Below are positions 50,703 to 60,278 of a stretch of 64,000 bases of DNA, piece after piece. Origin of the DNA: Lujinxingiaceae bacterium (GTDB taxonomy: Bacteria > Myxococcota_A > Bradymonadia > Bradymonadales > Bradymonadaceae); contig JACCWM010000133.1 of assembly GCA_013697635.1 (NCBI GenBank), positions 1-64,000 of the forward strand, read 5' to 3'. A model generated the notes under the pieces. The model did no database searches, had not been told where the DNA came from, and worked only from the letters and a program-made list of their open reading frames with translations. Each line of letters begins with the position of its first letter. Position 1 is the first letter of the stretch. A program made the translations under genes and the position numbers.

Positions 50703-51764
50703 ATGGGTAAGAACAGCGACAGCGCGCGCGATTTTTTCAAGAGCATCAAGAGCGCTCCGATCGCGCCGATCTATTATCTGCACGGCGCCGAGACCTATCT
50801 GCTCGACAAGGCCGTGGCCGCAATCATCGAAGCCGTCGCGCCCGGCGGTCTCAACGAGTTCAACTTCAACACCTTCCACGCCAAGAGCGCCACCGGCGAT
50901 CAGATCCGCTCGGCCGTCGAGATGCTGCCCATGTTCGTGCCCAAACGTGTCGTGGTCGTGCGCGACTTGCAGGAGATCGTCCTCTCCGAGCTCGACGCGC
51001 TCGACGATTATTTCGACAACCCCTCGCCATCGACCTGCCTGATCTTGCACGCGCGCACGGCCGAAAAGAGCCTCAACGGCAACTCCGGCATCGTCAGAAA
51101 GCTCAAGCGCGCCTCGCAGGTCTTCGAGTTCAAGGCCTTCTACGAGAGCGAGGTCGGCGCCTTCATCGCCAAGCAGGCCGCCGGTCGAAAGATGCGACTG
51201 AGCTCAGGCGCCCAGGCCTACCTCGTCGAGGCTGTCGGCACCGACCTCGCCCAGCTCGACGTTGCGCTAGAAAAGGTCGACCTTTACATCGGTGCCGCAC
51301 GTGAGGGACAGGCCCGCAGCGTCGAGCTCGAGGACGTCGAGGCGATCATCGCCCAGACCCGTGTGCGCTCGGTCTTCGATCTCACCGACGCACTCGGCAA
51401 CCGCAGCTATGAGCAGGCCCTCAAGATCCTCGAGGCGATGCTCGTCGCCGGCGACGCGCCCTTGATGATCACGGCCATGGTCGCGCGCCATTTTCGCGTG
51501 CTCTCCAAACTCGGTGACCCGACGCTGCGCTCAGCGCCGTCCAAGGAGATCGCGTCGGCCGTAGGGGTCGCGCCGTTTTTTCTTCGTGACTACCAGCGCC
51601 ACGCCCAGAAATTCTCGCCGGCCGAGATCGATGGCGTGCTCAGCGTCATGCTCGAGGTCGACATCGCTCTCAAATCGAGCAAGCTCTCCGGGCGCACGAT
51701 CCTCGACGGCCTGCTCTACAAGATCTGTTTTCGCGAGGGCAGCGCCCGAGGAGCTGCGCGATGA
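50703..51764 (+). CDS. holA: DNA polymerase III delta subunit
   Basis: A 353-residue protein (ATG at 50703, one base after the previous stop). It is the clamp-loader subunit that opens the beta clamp. The family pattern is present: 'PIYYLHGAETYLLDKAV' at the N-terminus, 'LPMFVPKRVVVVRDL', 'CLILHARTAEKS', a middle domain with 'FDLTDALGNRSYEQALKIL' and a C-terminal helical domain with 'MITAMVARHFRVLSKL' (read in parts). Length is normal. It is the first confidently named gene of a tightly coupled run through 58158. Confidence 0.93.
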   Translation: MGKNSDSARDFFKSIKSAPIAPIYYLHGAETYLLDKAVAAIIEAVAPGGLNEFNFNTFHAKSATGDQIRSAVEMLPMFVPKRVVVVRDLQEIVLSELDALDDYFDNPSPSTCLILHARTAEKSLNGNSGIVRKLKRASQVFEFKAFYESEVGAFIAKQAAGRKMRLSSGAQAYLVEAVGTDLAQLDVALEKVDLYIGAAREGQARSVELEDVEAIIAQTRVRSVFDLTDALGNRSYEQALKILEAMLVAGDAPLMITAMVARHFRVLSKLGDPTLRSAPSKEIASAVGVAPFFLRDYQRHAQKFSPAEIDGVLSVMLEVDIALKSSKLSGRTILDGLLYKICFREGSARGAAR

Positions 51765-52210
51765 CCGAATTGACTGACTCCTTTGCCATCTTCACCTACG
51801 GCACGCTGCAGCCCAATGGCCGATACTGGCCCCAAGTCGAAGACTTCGTCACCCACCACGTCGCGGCCACGATCAACGGCTACACGCTGTGGCACCTGCC
51901 CGAGGGCTATCCGGCGATCTTGGAGGGCGAAGGCACCGTGCACGGCCGGCTGCTCTTCGTCGAGCGCGCTCGTCTTCATGCGGCGCTCATCGCCTTCGAT
52001 CGGATCGAGGACTTTGTCGTCGATGACCCCGGCTCGCTCTACGAGCGGGTGCGCCTCTTCGCAACCCATGACGATGCCACCACCGAAGCTTTTGGCTACC
52101 TCTACCACCCCAATCGACGCGGCTACGTGCTCGCCACCGGCGTGCCGGTAACCGACGGCGACTGGAATCGGCACGTCAAGCACCCTACCGCCTGCGCGCA
52201 GGAGATCTGA
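51761..52210 (+). CDS. Gamma-glutamylcyclotransferase-like protein
   Basis: A 149-residue protein with the GGCT/AIG2 fold. The N-terminal 'FTYGTLQPNGRYW' is the substrate-binding YGTL loop, and the acidic 'FDRIEDF' segment supplies the likely catalytic Glu. The C-terminal 'AFGYLYHP' strand follows the family pattern. Members release 5-oxoproline from gamma-glutamyl peptides or amines; the substrate here is not known. Its ATG overlaps the holA stop (ATGA) and the next gene starts within its own stop (TGATG), so translation is coupled on both sides. Confidence 0.85.
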   Translation: MTELTDSFAIFTYGTLQPNGRYWPQVEDFVTHHVAATINGYTLWHLPEGYPAILEGEGTVHGRLLFVERARLHAALIAFDRIEDFVVDDPGSLYERVRLFATHDDATTEAFGYLYHPNRRGYVLATGVPVTDGDWNRHVKHPTACAQEI

Positions 52211-53583
52211 TGCGCTGGAGCTCCAATCACCAGGATCTTTTAGACGCACTCGTCGCCGAGCGCACGCTGCCGCTGCTTTGTCGACGCCTCTCTCGCGAGC
52301 GCGTCACGATCAGCCGCGAGCAGGCGCGCAAGTGGCGCGATTGGGCCCGCAGCCTGAGCGCCGATCCGGGCTGGCAGGCGGTGGGACCGATGGTCGATCA
52401 TCCCGACGCCTGGCCCGCGATCTGGCAGACCACGGCCTCGAGCGGTTGGTCGGCGCGCACCGACCACCACAACGCGCTCTTCTTCATGCGTGTCTGCACC
52501 CAGTGTCTGGCCGACCAGGACTATGAGGTTGCCCACTACGCCGTCGAAGAGGCGCTCGCGGCCTGGCGTCGTGTGCTGATCACGCCCTACATGAGTGAGC
52601 TTGTCGACGATCTCGCGGCAAACGCGATGACCGTCTCGGAGACCTCCAGCGCGCAGGCGCGATCGGTGGCCACCCACTTGCTCGACGAATTCATCGACGC
52701 GCGCGCCGACGAGCTGCGCCGCGCCCTGGGCCTCGACAACCGAGAAGGCGTCAGCCCCCTCGACGCGCGCGCTGCGCGCTTTGCCTGGCGTGCGCTCGCC
52801 ACGGCGATTCGCATCAGCGCCGAGGCCGCCCAGGGCAAGGAGCCCGACGCGCTCGCCACGCTGGCCCAGGTGCACGCCCAGGCCAAAAGAGCGCGCGCCT
52901 CGGTCAGCCTTGGCGTGCTCACGCAGTTTCAAACCCTCGTCGACGCCATCGACTTCTCGAGCGCCACGGCCGCCGAGATCCGCGTGCCCTTTGAGTGGTT
53001 TGGCCACGTCTTTGCGCTGATCGACTACGACGACGACGCGCTGACCACGGTCGTCGCCGCGGCCGTCGAGATTGGCTGGAAGCTTCGAAGCCTCAAACGC
53101 GACAAGGATCCCGACGACTTTGCCGGCGTGTTGGCCGCCGTCAGCCCTTTCAATGACGCGCTCTTCGAGCGCCTGATGGCCTCGCACGCATTTGGCCACA
53201 ACTCTAAATGTGCGGATTTGCTCGTCTTTGCAGGCGAGAAGCAATCGAGTCCAGAGCAGCGCTGGGAGCGCTTCGAGAGGGCCCTGCAGGTTTGTCCCGG
53301 CCATCGCAACGCCTCGATGCTCGCCTCCTACGCCTACCTCGAGCGCGCCAACTTGCTCTTGCTCTCGACGGCCGCCGTGCCCGGCTTTGCGGTGCACTTG
53401 CCCGGCGCCGAGCGGCGACGCGCCACGGTACTCAAGGCCCGCGATCTGTTTTTGCAGGCCGAGAAGCTCTACCCGACCAACGAAAACATCGCCAAATACC
53501 GCGAAGACGTGCTCAAGGAGTGCGAGCGCTTCGCCATCCCCTTCGACGTGACCATGCCCGAGGAGCCCAGCGATGAGCGCTGA
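52210..53583 (+). CDS. Unknown helical protein in the Hsp70 cluster
   Basis: A 457-residue soluble protein with no signal peptide or membrane helix. It is rich in Ala, Arg, Asp and Trp and almost wholly helical, for example 'SRERVTISREQARKWRDW' and 'AHYAVEEALAAWRRVL'. The C-terminal third has a TPR-like look ('VCPGHRNASMLASYAYLERANLL', 'LKARDLFLQAEKLYPTNENI', read in parts), as in proteins with repeats that dock partners. No family was recognised. It overlaps the J-like gene by 11 bp. Together with 56560-58158 it may be an adaptor for the Hsp70 encoded here. Confidence 0.72.
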   Translation: MRWSSNHQDLLDALVAERTLPLLCRRLSRERVTISREQARKWRDWARSLSADPGWQAVGPMVDHPDAWPAIWQTTASSGWSARTDHHNALFFMRVCTQCLADQDYEVAHYAVEEALAAWRRVLITPYMSELVDDLAANAMTVSETSSAQARSVATHLLDEFIDARADELRRALGLDNREGVSPLDARAARFAWRALATAIRISAEAAQGKEPDALATLAQVHAQAKRARASVSLGVLTQFQTLVDAIDFSSATAAEIRVPFEWFGHVFALIDYDDDALTTVVAAAVEIGWKLRSLKRDKDPDDFAGVLAAVSPFNDALFERLMASHAFGHNSKCADLLVFAGEKQSSPEQRWERFERALQVCPGHRNASMLASYAYLERANLLLLSTAAVPGFAVHLPGAERRRATVLKARDLFLQAEKLYPTNENIAKYREDVLKECERFAIPFDVTMPEEPSDER

Positions 53584-53959
53584 GAACCCCTTTGACGAGC
53601 TCGGCCTCGACCCGCGTCTTGGCCCGCGCGAGCTCACGCGCATCTTGCAACAGCGCGCCGAACGTGCCAGCGGCGAGGAGCGCACCCACCTACAGGAGAT
53701 GTGGCGCGAGCTGACAACCCGCGAGAGCGAGCGCATTCGCTGGGCGCTGCTCGCCCACCCAAACGCCTCCAACCTGGCGAGCGACTCGATCGACGCGCTT
53801 CGACAGCGCGTTCCGCCCTTTGTGCACCGCCAGAGCTTGCCCGAGCTCGTCGTCACGATCGAAGACGCGCTCGTGCTCCCGCGCTCCGATCGGGCCTCGA
53901 CCACCCCGCTTGCCCCACCTGACGCCTTTGAAACCATGACGATGGATAAGACACGATGA
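53573..53959 (+). CDS. Small J-domain-like protein lacking HPD
   Basis: A 128-residue protein. Its N-terminus 'NPFDELGLDPRLGPRELTRIL' (read in parts) resembles the start of a J domain (helix I and II), and 'EERTHLQEMWRELTTRESERIRWALL' gives further helices, but the HPD tripeptide needed to stimulate Hsp70 is absent. The C-terminal 40 residues are Pro/Thr-rich and disordered, ending 'TMTMDKTR'. It overlaps the Hsp70 gene by 4 bp (ATGA), so it is made together with it. A cochaperone-like partner is a reasonable inference, but a degenerate J fold is not proven. Confidence 0.65.
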   Translation: MSAENPFDELGLDPRLGPRELTRILQQRAERASGEERTHLQEMWRELTTRESERIRWALLAHPNASNLASDSIDALRQRVPPFVHRQSLPELVVTIEDALVLPRSDRASTTPLAPPDAFETMTMDKTR

Positions 53960-56553
53960 AAATACACCGCGCAGCAGGAATCGATCTCGGCACCACCAAT
54001 TCGGCCGTCGCCGTGCTTTTGCCCGACGGCAGCGACATTGTGATGCTTGAAGACAAGTACCGCCGCAAGACCATCCCCTCAATGGTGGGCTTCAATCCCA
54101 CGACCGAGCTGCTCGTGATCGGCCACGAGGCTTGGAATCGTCGCGCAATGACGCCCGCGCCGGTCTCCTCGATCAAGCGAAAGATGGGCAGCCACGCCAC
54201 GGTCGCCGTTGGCCCACACAAGATGCTTCCCGAGGAGGTCTCGGCGCGCATCCTCGAGCGGCTCACGCGCGATATGCAGGCCTTTGTCGATGAGCGCGTC
54301 GAGGACGCCGCGATGATCCTCGGCTCGGCGGTGATCACCGTGCCGGCCTACTTCGACGCGCCGCAGATCGAGGCGACGCGCAAAGCCGGCGAGCTTGCTG
54401 GCCTCCAAGTGCTCGGCTTGTTGCAAGAGCCCACGGCCGCCGCACTTTATTATGCCTGGAAGCACGGCATCGGCGATGCCACCTTTCTCGTCTACGATCT
54501 GGGCGGCGGCACCTTCGACGTCTCGGTGATCCGCTGCATGCTCGGCGAGTACCAGGTGCTCGGCATCCACGGCGACAATTACCTGGGCGGCGACGACTTC
54601 GATCGGCGCCTGGCTGAGTATTTTCGCCGCCATTTGGTCGAGCAAGGCTACAGCCTCGATCTCGACATCGCCCAAAACGCCGACGACGCCACGCGTTTCT
54701 TACTGCTCGTTCGCCTGGCTCAAGAGGTCAAGGAGGCGCTCAGCACCAGCGAGATCCAGTACGTCGCCCGACGCGACATCTTCGACGACAAAGACGGCCA
54801 GCCCGTGACCCTCGAACTCGAATTCTCCCGCGAGCAGTTCGAAGAGCTCATCGAGCCGCTGATCGACGATTCGATCAAGTGTTGCCTCGAAGCACTGGCA
54901 ATCAGTGAGCGCCAGGGCGACGTGCGCCTGGCCGATGTCGACCATGTCCTGCTCGTCGGCGGCTCGACGCGCGTGCCGCTCGTGCAACAAAAGATCGCCG
55001 CCGCGCTTTGCGGCCCCGAGCGCTCCCGCGCCGCTGCACCCCTGGTCGACGAGCCCGACACCTGTGTGGCCCTTGGCGCCGCGATTCACGCCGGCAACCT
55101 TGGCGGCCTGACCCTCTTACCTGAGGACGAGACGGCAACCGCACGGGTTCGTCTGAGCTCGAGCCTGGGAACGAGCGAGCCACACATCTACCTGGCAGGC
55201 GAGCTTCAGCAGGCACCCGAGGCCGTCAAAACGGCCGTATTGCTCGATCCTCATGGCGAGGTCGCAGCGATCGTGCGCGTCGATCACGAGGACGGCGTCG
55301 TCGCCTTTGCCTTCGAGCAGGTCGCTACCCCCGACGAAGGTCGCTACGACTTTAGCCTTGAGTTTTGCAACGCCGCTGGCGACGCGCTCGTGAGCTTCCC
55401 CGTCTGGGTGCGCCGCCACCCGCCCCACGCCATCTGGCGGCCCACCGGAAGTGCGCTCTCCAACCCTTCCGTGCTCGCCAAGGACATCTACCTCGATGTC
55501 GTGCGTGACGGGCGGGCCAGTCGCCAACTGCTGCTCTCCCACGGCACGAGCCTGCCAGCCGAGGGCAAGTACCGATTCTTTACCGCCGATCGCTCCGGCG
55601 CGGTGTTGTTGCGCCTGTTCCAAAACCGCTTTCCGATCCGCACGATCCACCTCGACGTGCCCACCGAGACGCCCGTAGGCACGCCGATCGATTTGAGCCT
55701 GACCGTCGACGCGGCGATGACCATGGTCTGCAATGGCGAGGTGCTCGGCCAGACCTTCTGGGCTCAGATCGAGCCGCCTCCGGCACGCGAGCTCAAAAAC
55801 TGGACCCAGATCGAGACCTTGCTCGACGAGACCGAGGCCACGGCCAACAAGCTCTGGGGCAATGAGGCCCGCATCTTTCGTGACGCCAGCGATCCACTGA
55901 TCGCCGGCATCCGCGAGGCCGCGCGCACCGATCCCGACAAGTTGCAGGTGCTAGTCTCTCGCCTCGAGGACATCGTCTTCACCTTCCACCAGCGCGAAGC
56001 CGATCTCACCCCGGCCTTCTCCCGCATGGAGACCCTGCTCGACTCGATTCGGCGCCTGGTCTTTCGCGAGGAGGGCCAAAGCCGTCACCTGGGAATCGGC
56101 CAGCAAGATTGGCAGCAGCGCATCGACAGCCTTGACGCCGAGGCCAAGGCCGCCTACCAGGCTCACGATCAACCGGCCTGGACCAGAGCCTTCAACCGCG
56201 TGCAAGCCACCTGGGAGAGCCTAGCCCAGGACGAGTACCGCTTTCGCGTCACCGATCCGGCCGAGCATGTGCGTACGATGCACGTCACCCTGGCCAACGT
56301 GATCGAGGAGCTGCGCTACGGCTTTGAGAGCTTCCCAATCTCGTCAAACCCCGAGACCCGCCAGCTCCAGCAAAAGGAGCTCGAGAACCTCAAGCGCGCC
56401 CTCGACACCAACGTGGCCGCGCCCTACGAGCGCCTCAGCCCTGACACTCCCGTGGCCCAGGCCAAGCCCGAACTCGATCGGCTCTTCGAGGCGACAAGTC
56501 ACATCCGCCACCAGTTCGACAAGTTGCCCAACCTCGGCCTGGTAAGGAGCTAA
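53956..56553 (+). CDS. Hsp70-family chaperone with long C-terminal helical extension
   Basis: An 865-residue protein. Residues about 1-385 form an Hsp70 ATPase domain: 'GIDLGTTNS' (8-16), 'ITVPAYF' (127-133), 'EPTAAALYY' (158-166), 'YDLGGGTFDVS' (180-190) and 'LLVGGSTRVPLV' (about 334-345). The phosphate 1 and 2 motifs are intact, so ATP hydrolysis is likely. The next roughly 150 residues resemble a substrate-binding beta domain. The last 300 residues are a long charged helical region with no DnaK-like EEVD end. With 865 residues it is far longer than DnaK (about 640). It is therefore a divergent Hsp70 with dedicated neighbours and probably not the main DnaK. Confidence 0.92.
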   Translation: MKIHRAAGIDLGTTNSAVAVLLPDGSDIVMLEDKYRRKTIPSMVGFNPTTELLVIGHEAWNRRAMTPAPVSSIKRKMGSHATVAVGPHKMLPEEVSARILERLTRDMQAFVDERVEDAAMILGSAVITVPAYFDAPQIEATRKAGELAGLQVLGLLQEPTAAALYYAWKHGIGDATFLVYDLGGGTFDVSVIRCMLGEYQVLGIHGDNYLGGDDFDRRLAEYFRRHLVEQGYSLDLDIAQNADDATRFLLLVRLAQEVKEALSTSEIQYVARRDIFDDKDGQPVTLELEFSREQFEELIEPLIDDSIKCCLEALAISERQGDVRLADVDHVLLVGGSTRVPLVQQKIAAALCGPERSRAAAPLVDEPDTCVALGAAIHAGNLGGLTLLPEDETATARVRLSSSLGTSEPHIYLAGELQQAPEAVKTAVLLDPHGEVAAIVRVDHEDGVVAFAFEQVATPDEGRYDFSLEFCNAAGDALVSFPVWVRRHPPHAIWRPTGSALSNPSVLAKDIYLDVVRDGRASRQLLLSHGTSLPAEGKYRFFTADRSGAVLLRLFQNRFPIRTIHLDVPTETPVGTPIDLSLTVDAAMTMVCNGEVLGQTFWAQIEPPPARELKNWTQIETLLDETEATANKLWGNEARIFRDASDPLIAGIREAARTDPDKLQVLVSRLEDIVFTFHQREADLTPAFSRMETLLDSIRRLVFREEGQSRHLGIGQQDWQQRIDSLDAEAKAAYQAHDQPAWTRAFNRVQATWESLAQDEYRFRVTDPAEHVRTMHVTLANVIEELRYGFESFPISSNPETRQLQQKELENLKRALDTNVAAPYERLSPDTPVAQAKPELDRLFEATSHIRHQFDKLPNLGLVRS

Positions 56554-56559
56554 ACCACC

Positions 56560-58158
56560 GTGTTGATTCGACTCACACATCTCTTGCCCGAGGTCCACGC
56601 ACTGCTCGCCAGCGCCCAAGTGCGCTGGCATGTCGACCGCTACGAGAGCCTCGTCGAAGCCGCGCGCTGGTCGGCGGCGCTCGACACCCTGGAAAAACTC
56701 GCCCAGACGCTGGTCGACGCCGAGGTCTCCGAGCGTGGCTGGCGCATGGTGCTCACCTCGATCACCTTTTGCGCGGCCCGAGGCGATTTATTGGAGGACT
56801 TTTTGCGCCTCTTCGACGCCTACGGCCACCGCGCCTTTGGCCACGAGAGCGCCGCGCAGCCCTGGCAGCTACGCGAGGCATTCGTCGACCAGGATTCACC
56901 GGCCAGCTTTGCCACCTGCGCGGCGATAGGCGAGTTTTTGGCAGGCCGCTTCCCCACGTGCCCGCTCGGCTACTACGTCAGCGCCCACTTCGGTGAGCTT
57001 GTCTACACGCAGAGCACATCGCGCTCGAGCGCATCGCTTCGCCAGATGGTGCAAAACCTCGAGTCCGCCGCGCGCCTGGCCGACGATCACAGCATCGATC
57101 GCGCCGCGCGCCACGGCCGCCTTCGCCTCGGAGTGCTCCTGCTCAAGAGCGGCCTCGACCGCGAGCGCGGCCGTCACTTGCTCAAGGCCATCAGCCCCGA
57201 CACCCTGGTCGCGCGCGAGCAGCTCTGGTATGCGCTGGGCATGCTGCACAGCCCCTTCTGGCTCGATCGCGTGCGCAGCGCCGACGTGCTCGACGCTCTG
57301 GCCGAAGGCCGAAAACGCGCTCGCCCCGGCTATCAGACCGTCGAGGTAAGCGCCATTCGCGAGGCCGCGAGCGCACTATTTCACGCCTCACCCTTCGAGC
57401 TGCAATCGGCCGAAGAGGACCGCCTCACCGAGCTCGCCGCCACGCTCTTCGCCGAGCGCGAAGCGGCCACCTGGCGCGAGCTCTTGCAGATTCGCCCTCA
57501 ACTGCGCGAGCTGCACGCTCTGCCCCTGGATCGAGCCAGCGAGGCGCTGCCCCTGCTCAACCAGCTCGCCCGCCAAGGCGAAAGTTACTGGTTCGATGTC
57601 TTCCATCAGTTCGCGCGCCTGCAAGCCGCCTGGTCTGGCGCCGACGGCCAGTCATCGACCGCGCTCACGCGCCCGGTCGACGAAGAGCGCTACCGCATCA
57701 GCGTGCTCACAAGCGAGCTGCTCGACGCCCTCGAGCGTGATCCGGCATCCAGCGCGGTGACTACCCTGCTCGCCAGCCTTCGCGACGAGCTTCGAAACTT
57801 CGACGGAACTCACGACGCCATGGCCCTCAAACCCGTCACCCTCTTGTGGCCACGCCTGTTCGAGCGCCTCGACCAGCTCGCTGACCGCACCGCCCTGGAC
57901 CCGATCGCGGCCTCCTGGGTCGCGCGCGCCCCGGAACCAAGCTACGGCTTCTGGCCGCTGGCTGCCCACTTCATCAAAGCCGAGCTCCACGGCCCCGCCC
58001 GCGCCGTCGCACGCCGCGCCCTCGGCGACGCCTCCCCTGCCCCCAATGAGCTGCGTCTGCACGTCGTCGGCCACCTCGTCGACCACGCCATCGCCCAAGC
58101 CGAACCCGAGCACATGCTCTTCTGGCTCGAACAACTCAAACGCCTCGAAGCCGCCTGA
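56560..58158 (+). CDS. Unknown helical protein downstream of Hsp70
   Basis: A 532-residue soluble protein from a GTG at 56560, 6 bp after the Hsp70 stop. It is helical throughout, Ala/Leu/Arg-rich, with segments such as 'WSAALDTLEKLAQTLVDAEV' and 'LEDFLRLFDAYGH'. The middle resembles TPR/Sel1-like packing, and it may be related in design to the 457-residue protein at 52210. No catalytic motif was recognised. It ends the coupled run and converges on the MscS gene. Confidence 0.72.
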   Translation: MLIRLTHLLPEVHALLASAQVRWHVDRYESLVEAARWSAALDTLEKLAQTLVDAEVSERGWRMVLTSITFCAARGDLLEDFLRLFDAYGHRAFGHESAAQPWQLREAFVDQDSPASFATCAAIGEFLAGRFPTCPLGYYVSAHFGELVYTQSTSRSSASLRQMVQNLESAARLADDHSIDRAARHGRLRLGVLLLKSGLDRERGRHLLKAISPDTLVAREQLWYALGMLHSPFWLDRVRSADVLDALAEGRKRARPGYQTVEVSAIREAASALFHASPFELQSAEEDRLTELAATLFAEREAATWRELLQIRPQLRELHALPLDRASEALPLLNQLARQGESYWFDVFHQFARLQAAWSGADGQSSTALTRPVDEERYRISVLTSELLDALERDPASSAVTTLLASLRDELRNFDGTHDAMALKPVTLLWPRLFERLDQLADRTALDPIAASWVARAPEPSYGFWPLAAHFIKAELHGPARAVARRALGDASPAPNELRLHVVGHLVDHAIAQAEPEHMLFWLEQLKRLEAA

Positions 58159-58171
58159 TTATGGGCTTCGA

Positions 58172-59053
58172 TCAAACCGTCTCGGCCACACGTCGTTCCT
58201 TGAGCGGCGCCGTCGCATCGACCTGATGGACCCACACGTCGCGCTGCGGAAACGGAATCCCGATCCCTGCGGCATCGAGGCGGTACTTCACCTGGCGCAA
58301 CATCTCGTTACGAACGGCCCAGTACTCCGAGGCGTCGGCCCAGACGCGCACGTTGAAGTCGACCGAGCTCTCGCCAAGCTCATTGAGCGTGACGGCGGGT
58401 GCGGGATCAGTGAGCACCTTGTCGTTTTGCCCGGCAATGTCGAGAAAGATCGCGGTCGCCTCGTCGATGTCGGCGTCGTAGGCGATCCCCACGACCAGAT
58501 CGACGCGGCGCGTCGTCATCAGCGAGACGTTGGTGATGTTGTTACCCCAGACCTTCGAGTTGGGCATCATGATCACGCGGTTGTCGGGCGTGTGAAGCAC
58601 GGTCGTGACTAGCGTGAGGTCTTTGACGGTGCCCACCGTGCCGCCGACGTCGACCACGTGGCCAATGTCAAAGGGGCGATAGAGCAGGATCATGCCGCCG
58701 GCAGTGAAGTTCGACAGGGTGTCTTTGAGGGCGAAGCCCAACACCAGGCCGGTGACGCCAAGGCCCGCAATCAGCGCGCCGGTGTCAATTCCCAGGTTAC
58801 CCAGGCCGATGATGAAGGCGACCAGCACGATGCCGCGCCGTGTCACGTTGACGGCAAAGCGCACGAGCAGTGGCGAAGGCTTCAGGCGCGACTTCTCCAT
58901 CGCAAGGCCCAGCGCCCGCGAGGCCATACGCGCCACGATCACGCCGGCGAGCAAGACCAGGCCAAAAGCCAGCAGGCCCTTGGCCAGGGTCAGTCCTTCG
59001 GTGACCACCCACTGCATTGCGAACGCATAAAACTCTCTAACTTCGTTTTCCAT
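58172..59053 (-). CDS. Small-conductance mechanosensitive channel (MscS family)
   Basis: A 293-residue protein with three N-terminal membrane helices. The pore helix and the following beta domain match MscS: 'GLGVTGLVLGFALKDTLSNF' (read in parts), 'GGMILLYRPFDIGHVVDVGG', 'VKDLTLVTTVLHTPDNRVIMMPN' and a C-terminal alpha/beta domain. It should open on membrane tension in hypo-osmotic shock and release small solutes. Length is close to E. coli MscS (286). It is divergent from the TRAP operon and convergent with the helical gene at 56560. Confidence 0.94.
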   Translation of the reverse strand: MENEVREFYAFAMQWVVTEGLTLAKGLLAFGLVLLAGVIVARMASRALGLAMEKSRLKPSPLLVRFAVNVTRRGIVLVAFIIGLGNLGIDTGALIAGLGVTGLVLGFALKDTLSNFTAGGMILLYRPFDIGHVVDVGGTVGTVKDLTLVTTVLHTPDNRVIMMPNSKVWGNNITNVSLMTTRRVDLVVGIAYDADIDEATAIFLDIAGQNDKVLTDPAPAVTLNELGESSVDFNVRVWADASEYWAVRNEMLRQVKYRLDAAGIGIPFPQRDVWVHQVDATAPLKERRVAETV

Positions 59054-59147
59054 AGCAAATCCCTTTATGATTTCAGTGGCTTTCGTCTACGACCGCTTTC
59101 AAAAAACATGACGCACTTCCACCCAGATCGCCCGCCAAGTCAAGGGC

Positions 59148-59176
59148 TTTACGCCCGCAACAGCTTCGACTATTGT
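59148..59176 (+). promoter_or_regulatory. Candidate promoter of the TRAP operon
   Basis: TTTACG (59148-59153) and TATTGT (59171-59176) are 17 bp apart, about 65 bp before the TatT start at 59242. Confidence 0.4.
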
Positions 59177-59241
59177 GCGCACTATTGCTGTGTTCGAATT
59201 GTCGCCATGCTTGGCGCAACCCACCCTTTGGAGGAAGTTCT

Positions 59242-60198
59242 ATGAGCCGTCACCACTCGCGCGCTACCCGTATCGGCCTTTTGGGCCTGCTCACCGTTTT
59301 CAGCCTGACCAGCACCGCCTGCGCCACCAAGCGTGATTCGGCGCTTGGCCAGGGCAGCCAGATCCTCGCTGCCAGCGGCACGGGTGACTTTCAGATTACG
59401 ATCGAGGCCGCCCAGGCCTCCTGGGAGCGGCGCATCAACCGCGCCGACCTCGAAACCGCGATCGCGCGCTGGGAGCTCGCCGCAACCCAGGCCACGCCCA
59501 ACTTCGACGAGCAACAGCGCGCCGAGGCCGTGGCCGAAATCTACGAGAATCTGACGCGCGCCTACTACTTTTTGGCCGACGCCCACATCCGCCTCGAGGG
59601 CGACGACGAGTCGCAAAACGAAGCCGCGATGATGGCGATCTACGAGCGCGGCATCACGGCCGCCGAGCGCGCCCTCGCGCTTCGCGACCCGGGCTTTGTC
59701 GCCAAGATCGCCGCCGGCGAATCCTGGCAGGACAATGTCGCCCACGCCAACGCCTCGGCCGTGCCCGCTCTGTACTGGTATGCCACCAACCTGGGCCGTT
59801 GGGCCTTGCTCGAGGGCATCGCCACCATCCTGGCTCGAAAAGACGACATCAAGGCCACGATGGACTTCATCATCGCCCATCAGCCCGAGTACTTTCACGG
59901 CGCAGCGCACCGCTATTTCGGCGTCTATTGGACCAAGCTGCCCTTTGGCAAAAAGCCCGAGGAGGCCGGCGTGGCTTTTGTCGAGAGCGTCAAAATCGCG
60001 CCCAACTACTTTGCCACCCGCGTGCTCATCGCCGAGAACCTCGCCACGCTCAACGGCGACCGCGCCCAGTTCGACCTCGAGCTCGACTACGTGCTCAACA
60101 CCCCGGTCGACGTCGTGCCCGAGATCGTGCCCGAGAACACCTTTGAGAAGGAGAAGGCTCGCCGCCTCAAAGCCCGTGGCGATCGGCTCTTCCGCTAA
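59242..60198 (+). CDS. TatT: TPR lipoprotein of a TRAP transporter
   Basis: A 318-residue lipoprotein. The ATG at 59242 has a strong GGAGGA Shine-Dalgarno eight bases ahead. The lipobox 'LTSTAC' is followed by a helical domain that matches the TatT (TRAP-T-associated TPR protein) family: 'AYYFLADAHIRLEGDD', 'YERGITAAERALAL', 'ALYWYATNLGRWALLEG' and 'FGVYWTKLPFGKKPEEA'. In Treponema pallidum, TatT (Tp0956) forms a complex with the TRAP solute-binding protein and is thought to help hand hydrophobic ligands across the periplasm. Here dctP, dctQ and dctM follow directly, giving a complete TPAT system. Confidence 0.9.
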   Translation: MSRHHSRATRIGLLGLLTVFSLTSTACATKRDSALGQGSQILAASGTGDFQITIEAAQASWERRINRADLETAIARWELAATQATPNFDEQQRAEAVAEIYENLTRAYYFLADAHIRLEGDDESQNEAAMMAIYERGITAAERALALRDPGFVAKIAAGESWQDNVAHANASAVPALYWYATNLGRWALLEGIATILARKDDIKATMDFIIAHQPEYFHGAAHRYFGVYWTKLPFGKKPEEAGVAFVESVKIAPNYFATRVLIAENLATLNGDRAQFDLELDYVLNTPVDVVPEIVPENTFEKEKARRLKARGDRLFR

Positions 60199-60278
60199 GA
60201 TTGAGACTTCGCCCTCGCACCGCGCACTCCTTGGGCGTCGCGGCGCGCCGGACTAACCCCTTGACCGGGATTTGGCTT

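Noticed and set aside
52240-53967. 575-residue antisense open frame in the Hsp70 cluster
   Set aside because: It is opposite to three tightly coupled plus-strand genes and shows no domain.
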